From Nocardioides thalensis (lineage in GTDB: Bacteria; Actinomycetota; Actinomycetes; Propionibacteriales; Nocardioidaceae), in assembly GCF_013410655.1 (NCBI RefSeq), contig NZ_JACCFP010000001.1, positions 2,999,501 through 3,063,500 on the forward strand: 64,000 nt of DNA. The letters are read 5' to 3'. The translations under genes were made by a program, and so were the position numbers. This document shows positions 23,430-32,470 of this stretch, piece by piece (the first letter of the stretch is position 1; every line of letters begins with the position of its first letter). The notes under the pieces are model-generated. The model ran no database searches and was not told the origin of the DNA. It worked only from the letters and a program-made list of their open reading frames with translations.

Positions 23430-25486
23430 CGGGCACCTTCCTGGTGGTGGACGGGGCGAGGTCGGACCTGCAGGCCGCGCAGCCACAGCGCCACGCCGTG
23501 CCGACGAATCAGCAGAGCCCCGCGCAGACCCGCTAGCGGGAGAAGGGGGATCCGGGAGGGCGCACCGACGAGGGAGGCGTCGAACACGCTCCCGTCCTCG
23601 TTGTGCAGGCGTACGGCGACCGCGAGCCGCCCGGACGGTCCGGTGGGGGGTGGTGCGACCACGCGGTAGCTGCCGTCGGTGCCGTGGAACGGCGAGACGT
23701 ACATGGCCTTGTCCACCGTGCCCGTCCCTCGCTCATCGGCCGGCACCAGGTAGGCGTGGCGGTCGCCGTAGGTGTTGTGCACCTCGACCACGGTGGCGGC
23801 GGGCGGTCCCGAGGTGTCCCTGCCCGCCCAGCACCAGAACACGGAGATCGGGTTGAAGCAGTGGCCCAGGGCGCGAGCGTGCGCGGCCATCAGCACCCGG
23901 CCGCCGCGCAGGTCGATGTCGTGGCGGGCGAGGAAGGCGTCGAGGTCGGCGCGCACGGTTGGCGCTCGCCCGGTGAAGTGGTCGATCGCGGCGATCTGGC
24001 CGCGCAGCCTGCCGATCCGGCCGTCGGCGGGGAGGCCGTCGAGGTCGACCACCCAGAGGTGGGAGCGGTGCCGGAAGGCGTGGCCGATCGGCTGCCGGCG
24101 GCGGTGGGTGATCGTGGTCGCGTAGGCCACCGGGGCGGCTGTCCGGGCCGCGCGCGGGGGTGCGAGGTCGACGGGCGCCCGGTCCGGCACTGGCGCGGGC
24201 GGCCAGCGGAGTCCCAGTCGCTCGGCCGCCTCGAGCCCGGACCGGGCGCCGTCCTCGTGGAAGCCCCAGCCGTGGTAGGCGCCCGCGAGCACCACGCGGG
24301 CCGTGTCCGCCTCGCGCAGCCGGGCGCGGGCCGCGACCGAGGTCGGCGTGTAGAGGGGATGCTCGTAGTCGCGCCGCGCGATCACCTTCGCGGGGTCGAC
24401 GAAGTGCTCCCCGCCGAGGGTCACCAGGTAGCGGATGTCGGTCGGCAGTCGCTGGAGCCGGGTCAGGTCGTAGGTCACCTGCACCGATCCGCTGCCGACG
24501 TGAGGACGCCGGAAGTTCCAGGACGCTCGAGCGTTGGCGGCCGACGGGAGCAGGCGGGCGTCGGTGTGCAGCAGGGCGGTGTTGGCCACGTACGGCAGCT
24601 CGCCCAGGATCTCGCTCTGCGCCGGAGTCGGATGGGTGAGCAGGGCCAGGGCCTGGTGCGGGTGGGTCGCGACGACGACGGCGTCGAAGGTCTCCTCCCC
24701 GGATGCCGTTCGCACCAGGACGCCCGTCGGCGTCTCGGTGACCCCCAGCACGGGTGTCGAGGTGCGCACCTCTCCGCCGGCCGTCCGGACCGCGGCAGCC
24801 ACGCGGTCGACGTAGGAGCGTGAGCCTCCCGAGACCGTTCGCCAGGTCGGGGACCCGAACACCCGAAGCATCCCGTGGTGGTGGAGGAACGTGAACAGGT
24901 AGGCAGCCGGGTAGTGGGCAGCGCGGTCGGGGTCGCATGACCACACGGCCGCGACGAGGGGTTCGGCGAAGTGACGGCGGAAGTACGGCGAGAAGCCACC
25001 CGCGTCGAGGAACTCGGCCAGGGTCATGCCCGCCGATGCATCCGCGCTCTGGCGCAGAAGGCGGCGTGCACGCCGGTGGAAACGCGGGATCTCGACGAGC
25101 ATCGTGAGGAAGTCGCGGTCGCGGAGGTTGGCGGCGGTCGGGAACAGCCCGCGCACGCCGAGCGCACCGGCCCACTCCAGCCCGCTCGCCTCGTCGGCGA
25201 TCGACATCGACATCTCCGACCCCTGCGTGCGGACGCCGAGCTCGTCGAAGAGCCGCAGCAGCACCGGGTAGGTGCGTCGGTTGTGGACGATGAATCCGGT
25301 GTCGATCGCCAGCCGGCGACCGGTGGCACCGTCGGTCACGAAGTGGGTGTCGGCGTGACCGCCGAGCCGCTCGTCCGTCTCCAGCAAGGTGACGTGCGCG
25401 CTGCGGGAGGCGACGTAGGCGGCGGTCAGGCCGGCGATGCCCGACCCGACGACGCCGATCCGCCGTGGAGTCGCAGGAGCCGTCAT
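23426..25486 (-). CDS. FAD-dependent amine-oxidase-like enzyme fused to DUF1365
   Basis: A 686-residue fusion. Residues about 1-415 are an FAD oxidoreductase: dinucleotide motif GVVGSGIAGLTAA at residue 10, then LLETDERLGGHADT, and a closing GAYHGWGFHEDG flavin motif near 405. Residues about 435-686 are DUF1365, starting PVAYATTITHRRR and including HCFNPISVFWC. In Mycobacterium tuberculosis these are two genes, Rv0449c and Rv0448c. The ATG abuts the RskA stop (TGATG); a GTG one codon upstream is also possible. The fusion implies the two parts work on one substrate, probably an acyl lipid. Confidence 0.9.
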   Translation of the reverse strand: MTAPATPRRIGVVGSGIAGLTAAYVASRSAHVTLLETDERLGGHADTHFVTDGATGRRLAIDTGFIVHNRRTYPVLLRLFDELGVRTQGSEMSMSIADEASGLEWAGALGVRGLFPTAANLRDRDFLTMLVEIPRFHRRARRLLRQSADASAGMTLAEFLDAGGFSPYFRRHFAEPLVAAVWSCDPDRAAHYPAAYLFTFLHHHGMLRVFGSPTWRTVSGGSRSYVDRVAAAVRTAGGEVRTSTPVLGVTETPTGVLVRTASGEETFDAVVVATHPHQALALLTHPTPAQSEILGELPYVANTALLHTDARLLPSAANARASWNFRRPHVGSGSVQVTYDLTRLQRLPTDIRYLVTLGGEHFVDPAKVIARRDYEHPLYTPTSVAARARLREADTARVVLAGAYHGWGFHEDGARSGLEAAERLGLRWPPAPVPDRAPVDLAPPRAARTAAPVAYATTITHRRRQPIGHAFRHRSHLWVVDLDGLPADGRIGRLRGQIAAIDHFTGRAPTVRADLDAFLARHDIDLRGGRVLMAAHARALGHCFNPISVFWCWAGRDTSGPPAATVVEVHNTYGDRHAYLVPADERGTGTVDKAMYVSPFHGTDGSYRVVAPPPTGPSGRLAVAVRLHNEDGSVFDASLVGAPSRIPLLPLAGLRGALLIRRHGVALWLRGLQVRPRPVHHQEGAR

Positions 25487-26247
25487 CACGCCTCCAGGTC
25501 GAACATGACGATCGGTGTCGTCGTCGGTTGTGGCGACCCGCCGTCGGGCTCGACGGTCACCCCGATCCCCGTCGCCTGGCTGGCGTCGCCGTGGAGGAGC
25601 ATCGTCGCGTCCGGGTCGTCGGGCATCAGTCCTGCCGGCTCCATGCGGTCATCGGCATCGACCAGCCACAGCTGGTAGTCGCTCCCGGCGGGCGCCAGCT
25701 GCATGTCCTCGGTCAGGATGACCGCACGACCCTCGGACCGGGAGACCACGACGGTGGCCCGGGAGCCGTCCTCGAACCGCTGGGTGACACGCGTGGCGTC
25801 TTCGGCCGCCAGGACCCGCTCCGTGGTCGTCGCCGTCAGTGGGGCGGGCCGCTCGTCGCTCGGTCGCAGCCACAGCACTCCGCCGACGGCCACCAGCAGC
25901 GCGACCGCGGCGGCGAGCACCAGGGTCGACCACGGCACGCGGCGGTGACGACGTGGGGCCAACAGGGTGACCTCGGCACCTTCGGTGTCGGTCAGGGGCG
26001 GCAGGGGACGAATCGACGCGATGCCGGAGAGGACGCGGTCGCGCACGTGGGGAGCGGGCATGGCGGACTGGACTGCGAGCGCTGCTGCCGCTTCCCGGAG
26101 GCTGCTGACCTCGTCGCGGCAGTCCGGGCAGCGCAGCAGGTGCTCCGCGAACCGGGTCCGCTCGTCGTCGTCGAGCGCGTCGATCGCGTAGGCGCCCGAC
26201 AGGGCATGCACGTCGTTCCACCCATAGGCGTCGTCGTGATCGGTCAT
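25486..26247 (-). CDS. rskA: Anti-sigma-K factor RskA
   Basis: A 253-residue single-pass membrane protein. The cytoplasmic N-terminus has a zinc-finger-like anti-sigma domain with HLLRCPDC (residues about 36-43); one membrane helix lies near residues 108-128 (STLVLAAAVALLVAVGGVLW); the C-terminal extracytoplasmic RskA domain ends with TTTPIVMFDLEA. RskA holds SigK inactive until it is cleaved in response to an outside signal. Its ATG overlaps the sigK stop by four bases. Confidence 0.93.
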   Translation of the reverse strand: MTDHDDAYGWNDVHALSGAYAIDALDDDERTRFAEHLLRCPDCRDEVSSLREAAAALAVQSAMPAPHVRDRVLSGIASIRPLPPLTDTEGAEVTLLAPRRHRRVPWSTLVLAAAVALLVAVGGVLWLRPSDERPAPLTATTTERVLAAEDATRVTQRFEDGSRATVVVSRSEGRAVILTEDMQLAPAGSDYQLWLVDADDRMEPAGLMPDDPDATMLLHGDASQATGIGVTVEPDGGSPQPTTTPIVMFDLEA

Positions 26248-26846
26248 CGTCCTGCTCCGATCGTGTCGCGGAGGCGGATGAGGCCGTCGCGGATCCTGGT
26301 CTTGGCTGTCCCGACCGGTAGGTCGAGGAATGCGGCCACCTCGGTGTGGGTGTAGCCGCCGAAGTAGGCGAGCTCGATGGCCTCGCGCTGGACGTCGGTG
26401 AGCTGAGTCAGCGCCGCGCGGACGCGACGGGCCTCGAAGGTTGCCTGCACGGCCTCGGCCGTCGTGTCGTGCTCGACCGAGTGGTTGCGGTGGTGGAACG
26501 TGGCCTCCCGGCGCCGGGACGCCTCGGCGCTCCGCACCCGGTCCACCGCCTTGCGGTGGGTGATGGTCAGTAGCCAGGTGGTCACCGTGCCCCGCTCGGC
26601 GTCGTACCGGCTGGCGGTCCGCCAGGCTTCGAGATAGACCTCCTGGGTCACCTCCTCCGCCTGCGCCGGGTCGCGCACCACCCGCACCGCGACCCCGTGC
26701 ACGCGGCCCGCGGTCAGGTCGTAGAGCGCGGCGTACGCGTCGCGATCGCCGCGCGCCGAGCGGTGCAGCAGCTCGACCAGCGCGGCGCCGCCGGCCGGCG
26801 CTCCCTCGGGGGAAGCGCCGGCCGTCGTCTCAGGGCCTGGGTTCAT
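26244..26846 (-). CDS. sigK: ECF sigma factor SigK
   Basis: A 200-residue ECF sigma factor. Region 2 includes DPAQAEEVTQEVYLEAW (residues about 60-76) and region 4 includes GYTHTEVAAFLDLPVGTAKTR (shown in part as HTEVAAFLDL). Coupling to rskA by ATGA overlap and the gene order identify it as SigK rather than another ECF type. It lies 30 bases after a fasciclin lipoprotein gene with no room for a good separate promoter, so it is probably read from the fasciclin promoter, which carries a SigK-type site; that would make it self-activating. Confidence 0.92.
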   Translation of the reverse strand: MNPGPETTAGASPEGAPAGGAALVELLHRSARGDRDAYAALYDLTAGRVHGVAVRVVRDPAQAEEVTQEVYLEAWRTASRYDAERGTVTTWLLTITHRKAVDRVRSAEASRRREATFHHRNHSVEHDTTAEAVQATFEARRVRAALTQLTDVQREAIELAYFGGYTHTEVAAFLDLPVGTAKTRIRDGLIRLRDTIGAGR

Positions 26847-26876
26847 GGTGTGCGTCCCGGCTCGCAGGTGCTGGGG

Positions 26877-27569
26877 TCACTTGACCCCGGTCAGGACCTT
26901 GTCGATGACGTAGACGGTCGCGTTGGCGGTCGGGATGTTGCCGCACAGCACCGACGCGGTGACGGTGCCGTCGGAGACGGTCATCCCGGACTCGGCGTCG
27001 CCCTCGACGGTCAGCGTGTCCCCGGCGAGTGTGTCCTGGTCGCCGCCGACGGCGGCCGGGTCGGCATTGGTCGGGAGCACGTGGTGGGCCAGGATCTTGT
27101 AGAGCGTGCTGTCCTGGCCGTCCTTCATGCCGCCCTCGACGAGCGCGTTGAGGTCCTTCTCCGGGATCTCCGCGAAGGCCGGGTCGTACGGCGCGAACAC
27201 GGTCAGCGCCTCCTGGCCGTTGAGCGTGTCGGCGAGACCGTCGATCGAGGTGACCGCGGCGACCAGCGTCTTGAGCAGCGGGTTGTTGCTCGCGGCGGTG
27301 GCGACCGGGTCGTTCACCATGCCGTCGAAGGACCCGGCGCCCGACGTCGGGACCTCGGCGCAGCCGTCGCCAAAGGTCTGCGCGCCGGCCCCGGTCGTCT
27401 CCTCGCCGGAGTCCGACTCCTTCATCGGGCTGTCGGACGAGCTTGTGTTGTCGTTGGCGTTGCCGCCGTCGCTGCCTTCGTCGTCACTGCCGCATGCCGC
27501 GAGCGAGACGGAGAGGGCCAGAGTGGCGACCGCGATCGTGGCGCCGCGGCGGATCGAGTGGAGCTTCAT
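26877..27569 (-). CDS. Fasciclin-domain surface lipoprotein (MPT83/MPT70-like)
   Basis: A 230-residue lipoprotein. The signal peptide ends at lipobox LAAC (Cys about 28), then a Gly/Asp/Asn/Ser-rich linker to about residue 60, then one FAS1 domain with DTLNGQEALTVFAPYDPAF and the closing YVIDKVLTGVK. The layout equals that of mycobacterial MPT83, a known SigK-regulated protein. It precedes sigK in the same direction and has the promoter CAATCC, 16 bases, CGAACA about 36 bases upstream. It probably acts on the cell surface in adhesion or envelope structure. Confidence 0.92.
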   Translation of the reverse strand: MKLHSIRRGATIAVATLALSVSLAACGSDDEGSDGGNANDNTSSSDSPMKESDSGEETTGAGAQTFGDGCAEVPTSGAGSFDGMVNDPVATAASNNPLLKTLVAAVTSIDGLADTLNGQEALTVFAPYDPAFAEIPEKDLNALVEGGMKDGQDSTLYKILAHHVLPTNADPAAVGGDQDTLAGDTLTVEGDAESGMTVSDGTVTASVLCGNIPTANATVYVIDKVLTGVK

Positions 27570-27604
27570 GGTGGTGCCTTCCGGTTGGGGGAGGTTACGT
27601 GGGG

Positions 27605-27632
27605 TGTTCGGCGCCGTTCGCCAGGCGGATTG
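27605..27632 (-). promoter_or_regulatory. SigK-type promoter of the fasciclin-sigK operon
   Basis: On the minus strand it reads CAATCC, 16 bases, CGAACA. The same form occurs before three other genes nearby. The spacing to the fasciclin ATG is 35 bases. Confidence 0.7.
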
Positions 27633-27660
27633 GCCCGGATCGCCCGAATTCATGGAGAAA

Positions 27661-29160
27661 TCAGCCGACGTTGACGATGAGCTCGTGAAGGCCGCTCGCG
27701 CCGTCGGGGAACGGCTCGGCGCGGTCGGTGGTCTGCACCTCGCCGTCGCCGGTGGTGGCGCGGGCAGAGAGGCGGTGTGAGCCGGAGGTGGCCCGCCACC
27801 GGTAGAACCACTGGCGCCAGTAGTCGTCGCCGCCATCGGGGCCGAGCTGAGCGTCCTGCCAGTCGCCGTCGTCGATGCGCACCTGCACCGATGCGACGCC
27901 GCCGCGCTCCTGCGCCCATGCGACACCGCCCACGACCACGTCGCCCGCGTCCAGCTCCTCGAGACCCCGCGGGGTGTCAATGCGTGCCGACGGTTTGATC
28001 GGTGCGTCAGTCGCCCAGTCACGCTTGGTCCAGTACGCCTCCCGATCGGCGTACGTCGTCAGGGTCAGCCGGGTCAGCCACTTGGTCGCGCTGATGAACC
28101 CGTAGAGGCCGGGGATGACCATTCGCACAGGAAACCCGTGCTCGCGGGGAAGGGCCTCGCCGTTCATGCCGACGCACACCATCGCGTCGCGGCCGTCGGT
28201 GGCCAGGTCGAGCGGGGTGCTGATGGTCATGCCGTCGAAGTCGGTCGACAGGATCTGATCGGCGCGATCACCGACACCCGCTCTGGCGAGAAGATCGGCC
28301 AGTGGTACGCCGAGCCAGCGGGCGCCGCCCACGTAGGGTCCGCCGACGCTGTTGGAGACGCAGGTCAGGGTGATGTCGCGTTCGATCATCGGCATCGCAA
28401 GCAGGTCGTCGAAGGTGAGCACGACCTCGCGTTGGACGTCGCCGTCGATGATGAGCGTCCAGTCCTCGGCGCTCACGATGGGCGTGTCCAGCCGGGTGTC
28501 GACGCGGTAGAAGTCGCCGTTGGGTGTCCGGAAGGGCGTGATGCCCGGGACCTGACGGTCCAAGCCGCGCGGCAGCGGCGGGGCGGGATCGGCGGGCGTC
28601 GGCAGGGTGACGTCCTCGGGTCGGAGACGCAGCCGGGACACGACCTCGCCCGCGACGCCGCCCACCGCTGCCAGAACGGTGGTGACCCCGATGGCCACCA
28701 GGACCCCGCGACGGCCGTTGTCGGTTGTCGTGACGGATGACTGCTCCCTCGCCAGCCACGCCAAGGCGAGAGCGGCGACGAGTGCGGCGACGACGGACGG
28801 CACCAGGTCGATGACAGAGGACTCGGGCCGGGTGATGACGGCGACGCCGGCGATCGCGACGAGCGCGAGGAGCATGGCCACGCCGTGCCGCGTGCGCCGG
28901 CGGGCCAGCAGTCCGGCGATCCCTGCGAGCACGAGGACGCCCGCCATCACCGAGCCGACCAGGATCGCCTTGTCGGCCGACCCGAAGGTACGGATGGCCC
29001 ACTCCTTGGCCGGTGTCGGTGTCAGGTCGATGACTGCTGAGCCCACCGCGAGCACCGGTGAGTTCGCGCGATCGGTCACCGCGGCCACCAGGTGGGCGAG
29101 CCCGATGCCGGTCAGGGTGGCGAGCACGCCGTACGCGATCCAGGTCAGCCGGGTCCTCAT
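27661..29160 (-). CDS. Sulfite-oxidase-like molybdopterin enzyme with membrane anchor
   Basis: A 499-residue protein. The first 190 residues carry about five hydrophobic segments; the rest is a sulfite-oxidase-type molybdopterin domain with the cofactor cysteine in LTCVSNSVGGP (residues about 260-270), RWLGVPLADLL, and the dimerisation (Mo-co_dimer) domain at the end. The catalytic part would face outward. It needs molybdenum cofactor; a moaE gene is in this window at 45.6 kb. A CCATCC, 16 bases, CGAACA promoter ends seven bases before the ATG, so its mRNA is probably leaderless. Confidence 0.9.
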   Translation of the reverse strand: MRTRLTWIAYGVLATLTGIGLAHLVAAVTDRANSPVLAVGSAVIDLTPTPAKEWAIRTFGSADKAILVGSVMAGVLVLAGIAGLLARRRTRHGVAMLLALVAIAGVAVITRPESSVIDLVPSVVAALVAALALAWLAREQSSVTTTDNGRRGVLVAIGVTTVLAAVGGVAGEVVSRLRLRPEDVTLPTPADPAPPLPRGLDRQVPGITPFRTPNGDFYRVDTRLDTPIVSAEDWTLIIDGDVQREVVLTFDDLLAMPMIERDITLTCVSNSVGGPYVGGARWLGVPLADLLARAGVGDRADQILSTDFDGMTISTPLDLATDGRDAMVCVGMNGEALPREHGFPVRMVIPGLYGFISATKWLTRLTLTTYADREAYWTKRDWATDAPIKPSARIDTPRGLEELDAGDVVVGGVAWAQERGGVASVQVRIDDGDWQDAQLGPDGGDDYWRQWFYRWRATSGSHRLSARATTGDGEVQTTDRAEPFPDGASGLHELIVNVG

Positions 29161-29166
29161 GTCTAG

Positions 29167-29194
29167 TGTTCGGAGACACCGCGGCGACGGATGG
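29167..29194 (-). promoter_or_regulatory. SigK-type promoter of the sulfite-oxidase-like gene
   Basis: On the minus strand it reads CCATCC, 16 bases, CGAACA. The -10 element ends six bases before the ATG, so transcription should begin at or next to the start codon. Confidence 0.7.
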
Positions 29195-29241
29195 GTGCAG
29201 CAGGAGTGGGCGGTGTCCGGCCCGCTAGGCGACTAGGAATC

Positions 29242-29940
29242 TCAGGCGTGCTCGATCGCGAACCCCGGCGCCGGTCGTGCTGCTTCGACGCCGTTGTCTT
29301 CTTCGGCGCCTGTTCCGGCCGGGGCCGGTCCGAGCAACGCGCCTGTGACGAAATCGATGGTGAGTCGTTCGAAGCTGCGGCTGCTGCGGATCATGGCGTG
29401 CTTGCCGCCATTGACGACCGTGAACGTGACGCGTGCCGACCGGCCCAGCGAACTGGCGACCTTCAGAGCACGCTCGAGTGGGGCGATCCGGTCCTCGTCG
29501 CCGTGGGCGAACAGCACCCGTCGGCCCGGGAGCCGCACGTGCTCGTTGCCGTAGGTCCATGCGTTGAGTGCCACGACTCCGCTCACCTGCGGGTGGGTGC
29601 CGGCGAGCACCGCTGCCCGGCCGCCGAGGGAGTGCCCGACCAGGCATACCGGGAGCGGACCGAGCTCGCCCTCCAGCTGGCCCAGCGCCCATAGGGCGTC
29701 GTCGACCGGGGTATGCGCGGTGTCCCACCCACGGTAGGTGTTCAGCAGGCGGTAGACCGCGAGCTCGCCGCGCCCGGCACGGGCGATCCGGCGCGCCAGG
29801 GGAATCATCCGGAGCACGGACAGCTGGGTCGGGCTCACACCCATCCGGCCGCGACGCGCGCCTCCTCCGTGAAGAAGCAGGACCGCCCCCTTCGGATCGC
29901 TCGGGACCTCGATCGCGAGCAGTCGCGGTTGCAGTTCCAT
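29242..29940 (-). CDS. Alpha/beta-hydrolase family protein
   Basis: A 232-residue hydrolase fold protein without signal peptide. The nucleophile elbow is GHSLGGRA (Ser near residue 104), an oxyanion loop LLHGGGARRG lies near residue 22, an Asp is in HGDEDRIAP (about 150) and a late His in GGKHAMI. It resembles small dienelactone-hydrolase or esterase types; substrate unknown. It lies upstream of the sulfite-oxidase gene in the same direction but has its own gap and no SigK-type site. Confidence 0.82.
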   Translation of the reverse strand: MELQPRLLAIEVPSDPKGAVLLLHGGGARRGRMGVSPTQLSVLRMIPLARRIARAGRGELAVYRLLNTYRGWDTAHTPVDDALWALGQLEGELGPLPVCLVGHSLGGRAAVLAGTHPQVSGVVALNAWTYGNEHVRLPGRRVLFAHGDEDRIAPLERALKVASSLGRSARVTFTVVNGGKHAMIRSSRSFERLTIDFVTGALLGPAPAGTGAEEDNGVEAARPAPGFAIEHA

Positions 29941-30062
29941 GTCACCTCGTTTCCCGGCCCGCGTCCCTCATGGGCCGTCGACGGTACCCACCGCCGCAGG
30001 ACCCGCGGCGATGACAGGAGAGTCCGGGCCCGGCCGCGCGCCTTCGACCGGGCCCGGACTCC

Positions 30063-30710
30063 TCAGCCGCCCGTGACGAAGATGTAGAACCGTTTCCGGT
30101 TCGTGTCATCGGTCGGGCCTCCATCACTCAACCGCGGGCTGACGACGAGGTGGTTGGTGTTGCCGGTACCCGGAGGCGCGCACGCCGTCCCGGGCAGCCC
30201 GCATTGGCTGACAGCGATCTCACCGGAGAACTCCGGGTTGCTGTCCGAGCCCGGGGCCCGACCGTTCATGATCGCGTCCCCGTTCTGATCGACGGTGTTC
30301 TGCAGCGCGACCACGGCGAGGACGCCGTTTTCGGTCAGGTCCTCCCCCGCATCGATGTAGACGTTGCCGTTGGCGCGCAGCGGATTCGGCTCGGCGAGCG
30401 TGGGATAGGCAGCAGTGACACTGAAACCGCCGGACTGCTGCTCGATCGTGCCGTCGGCCGCGACGAGCGCCCAGCGGACCTCGCCTGGAAGCACGCTGGC
30501 ACCCAGGTCGGCTGCCCGCAGCGACCCGTCCTTCACGTCCACCGACCTCAGCGTGCCGTCCTTGACCTTGACCGAGGTGACGGCCTCGTTCTCGATGTCG
30601 CGGGTGCCGATCGTCGCGGCGGCGTAGGAGGTGCCGCCGGTGGCGACGACGAGCGCCAGGATCGACAGAGCCGTCGCCGGCGTCGGTCGGAGGCGGTTGG
30701 GAACTCGCAT
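30063..30710 (-). CDS. Exported protein with VKDG repeats, SigK-type promoter
   Basis: A 215-residue secreted protein. A signal peptide (residues about 1-32, ending SYAA) is followed by a repeated motif, EAVTSVKVKDGT / LRSVDVKDGS / LRAADLG (about residues 40-67), seen in many exported actinobacterial proteins, then a beta-rich domain ending YIFVTGG. The role is unknown; surface attachment is a guess. The ATG at 30710 is preceded by GAAAGGA. Its promoter CCATCC, 16 bases, CGAACA stands back to back with that of the DUF4331 gene. Confidence 0.75.
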   Translation of the reverse strand: MRVPNRLRPTPATALSILALVVATGGTSYAAATIGTRDIENEAVTSVKVKDGTLRSVDVKDGSLRAADLGASVLPGEVRWALVAADGTIEQQSGGFSVTAAYPTLAEPNPLRANGNVYIDAGEDLTENGVLAVVALQNTVDQNGDAIMNGRAPGSDSNPEFSGEIAVSQCGLPGTACAPPGTGNTNHLVVSPRLSDGGPTDDTNRKRFYIFVTGG

Positions 30711-30756
30711 GATGGATCCTTTCCGAAGGGAGAAGCCGGGGATGCGGCTCCCTCCT

Positions 30757-30784
30757 TGTTCGGAGCCGGACGCGGATCGGATGG
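30757..30784 (-). promoter_or_regulatory. SigK-type promoter of the exported repeat protein
   Basis: On the minus strand it reads CCATCC, 16 bases, CGAACA, 46 bases before the ATG. It is divergent from a second site of the same type at 30819-30846. Confidence 0.7.
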
Positions 30785-30818
30785 AGTCTCCGTGGCCGGG
30801 GTCAATGACCTGCCGGAC

Positions 30819-30846
30819 CAATCCCTATCTCCCTCCGCTCCGAATC
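30819..30846 (+). promoter_or_regulatory. SigK-type promoter of the DUF4331 gene
   Basis: On the plus strand it reads CAATCC, 16 bases, CGAATC, 49 bases before the ATG. Confidence 0.68.
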
Positions 30847-30895
30847 ACCTGTGATGCCGGTCACACAGACCGGTGCGAGGCGAAGGGGAACGAAC

Positions 30896-32413
30896 ATGAA
30901 GGTACGCCGCACTGCCGGCCGGTCACGGACCGCGCTGGCACTGACCGCCGCTGGGGGCCTGATGCTCATCACGGGCGTCGCGAGCATCGGGCCAACACCA
31001 GCCAGCAGCTCCAGCCACCGCGAGGCGCCGCTGATCGCAGGGCTTCCGCAGTACGACACCACCGACCTCTACGCGTTCCGAAGCCCGGACCGACAGAACT
31101 CGGTCACCCTCATCGCGAACTGGATCCCGTTCGAGGAGCCGGCCGGAGGCCCGAACTTCTACTCCTTCGCAACCGACGCCCGCTACAACATCAACGTCGA
31201 CAACGACGGTGACGCGAAGCCTGACGTCACCTTCCGCTGGACCTTCAAGGACCACTACGTCAGCGACGACACCTTCCTGTACGCCACCGGCCCGGTGACG
31301 GCACTCTCGGACGAGAACCTGAACTACTACCAGACCTACCGCCTCGAGCGGATCACGAACGGACGCACCACGGTGCTGGTCAAGAGCCGGCGCGTCGTCC
31401 CCTCCGACGTCGGATCGGCCTCGATGCCCGACTACGCAGACCTGCGCGCGGCCGGCGTCAAGAACGTCGGCCCCGAGGGCCGGTACCGCTCGTTCGCCGG
31501 CCAGGCCGAGGACCCGTTCTTCCTCGACCTCCGTGTCTTCGACCTGCTCTACGGCGGCGACTTCTCCGAGACCGGAGACGACACGCTCGCGGGTTTCAAC
31601 GTGAACTCGGTCGCCCTGCAGGTGCCCCGACCGGCGCTCGCAGCGAAGGGTGACGTCAAGAGCAACCCCATCGTCGGCGTCTGGTCAACCACCGACCGAC
31701 GGGGTGTCGATGGCAAGTACCGTCAGGTGTCCCGCTTGGGCATGCCGCTGGTCAACGAGGTGGTCGTCCCGCTCAAGGACAAGAACCGCTTCAACGCCTC
31801 GCAGCCTGCAGACGATGGCCAGTTCCTCGACTACGTCACGGAGCCGGAGCTGCCGAAGCTGATCGAGGCCGTCTACGGCCTCGACGCACCCGCCAAACCG
31901 CGCAACGACCTGGTCTCGGTCTTCCTCACCGGGGTGGAGGGCCTCAACCAGCCCGACGGCGTCACTCCGAGCGAGCAGCTCAGGCTCAACATGACGACGC
32001 CCGTGACAGAGGACCCGAGTTCGCTCGGCGTCATCGGCGGCGACAACCAGGGCTTCCCCAACGGGCGACGCCTCGCCGACGACGTCATCGACATCGCGCT
32101 CCAGGTGGTCGAGGGCGAGCTTGTCGGCCAGCCGAACGACCTCGGCGACGGGGTAGGCGCCAACGACGTCGAGTTCGACTCCACCTTCCCCTACCTCGCG
32201 CTGCCGGCACGAGGCAGCGACGCGACACCGCACCCGGCCACCGCGCCCGGAGCGCAGGAGGAGCAGGGAGCCTCCGAGGAGTTCATGGGCGGTCTGACGA
32301 GCAACGGCGTGGTCCCGCCGCTCCTCACCGCCGTCGGAGGCGCGGGCCTGCTCGCAGGCGCCGTCCTCATGGTCCGCACCCAGCGCCGGACCCGGCTCCT
32401 GCCGGCCCGCTGA
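30896..32413 (+). CDS. DUF4331-domain exported/membrane-anchored protein
   Basis: A 505-residue protein. It has a signal peptide (residues about 1-38), then directly SSSHREAPLI, the conserved opening of DUF4331, followed by YDTTDLYAFRSPD and a long beta-rich domain. Near the C-terminus is one hydrophobic helix (about 475-495) and an Arg-rich tail, so it is likely anchored outside the cytoplasmic membrane. The role of the family is not known. The ATG has a GAAGGGG ribosome site. It is followed after 57 bases by a TPR protein gene, a frequent partner of this family. Confidence 0.88.
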   Translation: MKVRRTAGRSRTALALTAAGGLMLITGVASIGPTPASSSSHREAPLIAGLPQYDTTDLYAFRSPDRQNSVTLIANWIPFEEPAGGPNFYSFATDARYNINVDNDGDAKPDVTFRWTFKDHYVSDDTFLYATGPVTALSDENLNYYQTYRLERITNGRTTVLVKSRRVVPSDVGSASMPDYADLRAAGVKNVGPEGRYRSFAGQAEDPFFLDLRVFDLLYGGDFSETGDDTLAGFNVNSVALQVPRPALAAKGDVKSNPIVGVWSTTDRRGVDGKYRQVSRLGMPLVNEVVVPLKDKNRFNASQPADDGQFLDYVTEPELPKLIEAVYGLDAPAKPRNDLVSVFLTGVEGLNQPDGVTPSEQLRLNMTTPVTEDPSSLGVIGGDNQGFPNGRRLADDVIDIALQVVEGELVGQPNDLGDGVGANDVEFDSTFPYLALPARGSDATPHPATAPGAQEEQGASEEFMGGLTSNGVVPPLLTAVGGAGLLAGAVLMVRTQRRTRLLPAR

Positions 32414-32470
32414 ACCCATCGGGGTCCGGCCGCCGAGCGCGGCCGGACCCCTCCAACGACAGGATCACCT

